A stretch of 22,616 nucleotides of DNA from Apostichopus californicus (Eukaryota > Echinodermata > Holothuroidea > Aspidochirotida > Stichopodidae): positions 1-22,616 of the forward strand of contig JAIPMN010004669.1 of NCBI GenBank assembly GCA_020650975.1. The letters run 5' to 3'. Made by a program: the position numbers and the translations under genes. The notes under the pieces were generated by a model. It made no database searches. It was not told where the DNA came from and was given only the letters and a program-made list of their open reading frames with translations. This document shows positions 21,337-22,616 of the stretch, one piece after another; position 1 is the first letter of the stretch, and every line of letters starts with the position of its first letter.

Positions 21337-21526
21337 GGGCACCAATGGGCACGACGCCACAGAACACATGTCAGAGATTAAGTTTCTCCGGAATGTATTC
21401 TAAACCCTGGTGGGACGGTCCTGGGGACTCTAGCTATGCATTTTTCACCCACCTTTCAAATGTTTCATTTAAGCACAAAAAATATATGTGAGGGCCTGCA
21501 TTCAATGTCATTGGAATGTATTTAAA

Positions 21527-21541
21527 AGCCCCAGCGGGGCT
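21527..21541. repeat. Short hairpin AGCCCC/GGGGCT
   Basis: A perfect 6-bp stem with loop AGC inside the repeat-like region. No T-run follows and the context is eukaryotic, so it is not read as a terminator. Confidence 0.8.
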
Positions 21542-21800
21542 CCAGGTGAGAAGCCCCGAAGGTTATATCATTTTGAGATATTTTTGCTGCTTTTTTTCTA
21601 GGAGACGCAAGTGTCAATCATAGCCCCCCCCCCCCCCCTCCACCCCGCCGATACCTACATTACCCACCAAGTTAGAAGTCAAACGTTTTAGGAGAAGTTC
21701 GCGGCACATCTTGAGTGAGATCTTGGAACCCCTCTGTTCAAGTCTTTAGTCTAATTTCAAATCAAGTACATATACCGTATCCACACGCAGACATGGCCTT

Positions 21801-22141
21801 CTTGCTTCTCGGCCATTTGGCTAAGATCGTGTGTAGCATTTTGTTCCCCCTTCTATAGGGGAATCGTTTTACACACCTGACGATGATCACACAGTCACAG
21901 TCTCGATGCAAGGGGACTGGGGTTGAGAGCGGATCAGTCGTTTGGTTTTTCGTGCCCAGGTTCTTTCCTGGGTGACTTTCATTAAAAAGTATACCCACAT
22001 GCACACATGTTTTAAGGATGCTTGAGTTTGAATTCCTGACAAGAGCGAACTGGAAGGACCAAGCCACTCGATCAGCGAAATGGGATTAATATTTTTCTCA
22101 TGCGCATTTCATGGAAGATTGAAGTAATGGTAAAAAAAAAA
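21801..22141 (+). repeat. Element with U2 snRNA-like head and A-run end
   Basis: Bases 21801-21846 match the 5' end of U2 snRNA as I know it: GCTTCTCGGCC, then TTTGGCTAAGATC, then GTGTAG in the branch-site region, about 37 of 45 positions in a hand alignment. The stem IIa region is not recognisable; a CCCC...GGGG stem follows at 21846-21862. After that the sequence no longer resembles U2. The block ends near a ten-A run at 22132-22141. Sm site and 3' domains are absent, so it is not a working U2 gene. It may be a truncated retro-pseudogene or a SINE with an snRNA-derived head. No target-site duplication is obvious. Confidence 0.6.
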
Positions 22142-22616
22142 CACCAAATTTTCAATAGCTGATATAAATTTATTGAGGAAAGCCCTTGGATATTAATAAT
22201 ATTTACAAACTAAAATATGTACACTGTTTTTTAATAACTTCATTTACTTTATACGGTAATCAGGAGTTGAGTTTCTTAGAAAGACATTTTTTACGAACCC
22301 GCGTAATAATATACGATTAACCGTTGTAATAAATAGTAGAAAATACTGTGATTTAAGTTACATATACACTGAGTATATAAACACTTGAATCATAATAACA
22401 ACCGCATTATGTGGTTACAACAGCGATGAAATAATACACAAATGATCTAATGCCGCTACACAAAACCGTGTGATACATAAAATCATGTTAGTGTTCAGCA
22501 GAATCTGTGTCGTATACAGACAACAAGAAAGACAAATAGGCAATACGATATCATATCATTAGATGTCAAGTGTATATCACATGATCTCAAGGGTAAATAA
22601 AGGATCTATATATATT
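22142..22616. other. AT-rich right edge, nothing certain
   Basis: No open frame or repeat that I recognise. A minus-strand AATAAA (22169-22174) and a plus-strand AATAAA (22596-22601) could be poly(A) signals of genes on either side, but no exon supports either. Confidence 0.35.

Larger units (their letters stand above)
20180..21800. other. Repeat-like, unclassified region, no gene seen
   Basis: More GC-rich islands than elsewhere: GGACGTCGTGCG near 20397, AAGCGGAGCGCCACCACGGG near 20451 (with the inverted pair GCGCCA/TGGCGC at 20458-20477), a G12 run followed by a C7 run near 21312-21336, and GGCACGACGCCAC near 21348. The GACGTCGTGC and GCACGACGCC phrases at the two ends are in inverted orientation. 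This may be one or more old interspersed repeats, but I cannot place a family or limits. The frames at 20189-20563 (minus), 20547-20780 and 20809-20997 have no recognisable domain. Confidence 0.35.

Overview
This is ordinary eukaryotic (metazoan) nuclear DNA. It holds intron-split genes with GT-AG junctions, AT-rich non-coding sequence, tRNA- and snRNA-derived repeats, satellites and many long G/C runs. Both recognisable proteins are animal orthologues. The repeat style (AGGCCTA-rich stretches, G/C runs, tRNA SINEs) suggests a marine invertebrate, possibly a deuterostome such as an echinoderm; that placement is inference, not proof.

Left part (about 324-8255, + strand): the last seven coding exons of a VPS9D1-like gene, a predicted Rab5-family exchange-factor protein ending in a VPS9 domain. 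All exon phases agree and give 513 residues; the 5' end lies outside the window. Its introns carry a tRNA-derived SINE, a three-copy 152-bp satellite, a 115-bp-period duplication, a roughly 43-copy 23-bp satellite with a self-complementary core, and a G-quadruplex-like tract. Just past the gene is a 412-bp foldback element.

Middle (about 8.8-16.1 kb): an intergenic stretch with no gene I can support. It holds a second copy of the same SINE, G/C runs, a 39-bp duplication and one weak solo-LTR candidate.

Right part (16114-18388, - strand): a complete EMC4 gene (ER membrane protein complex subunit 4) in five coding exons, 175 residues, including a 36-nt terminal exon that restores the conserved C-terminus. 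It converges tail to tail with the VPS9D1-like gene. Upstream of it are an AGGCCTA-rich segment, a possible promoter region, unclassified repeat-like DNA and, near the right edge, an element whose head resembles the 5' end of U2 snRNA and which ends in an A-run.

The two genes have no evident joint pathway beyond both serving the membrane system (endosomal trafficking and ER membrane-protein insertion). I see no multi-gene undescribed system. The items most worth a second look are the repeats: the U2-headed element, the foldback with a hammerhead-like core, the tRNA SINE family and the 23-bp intronic satellite.
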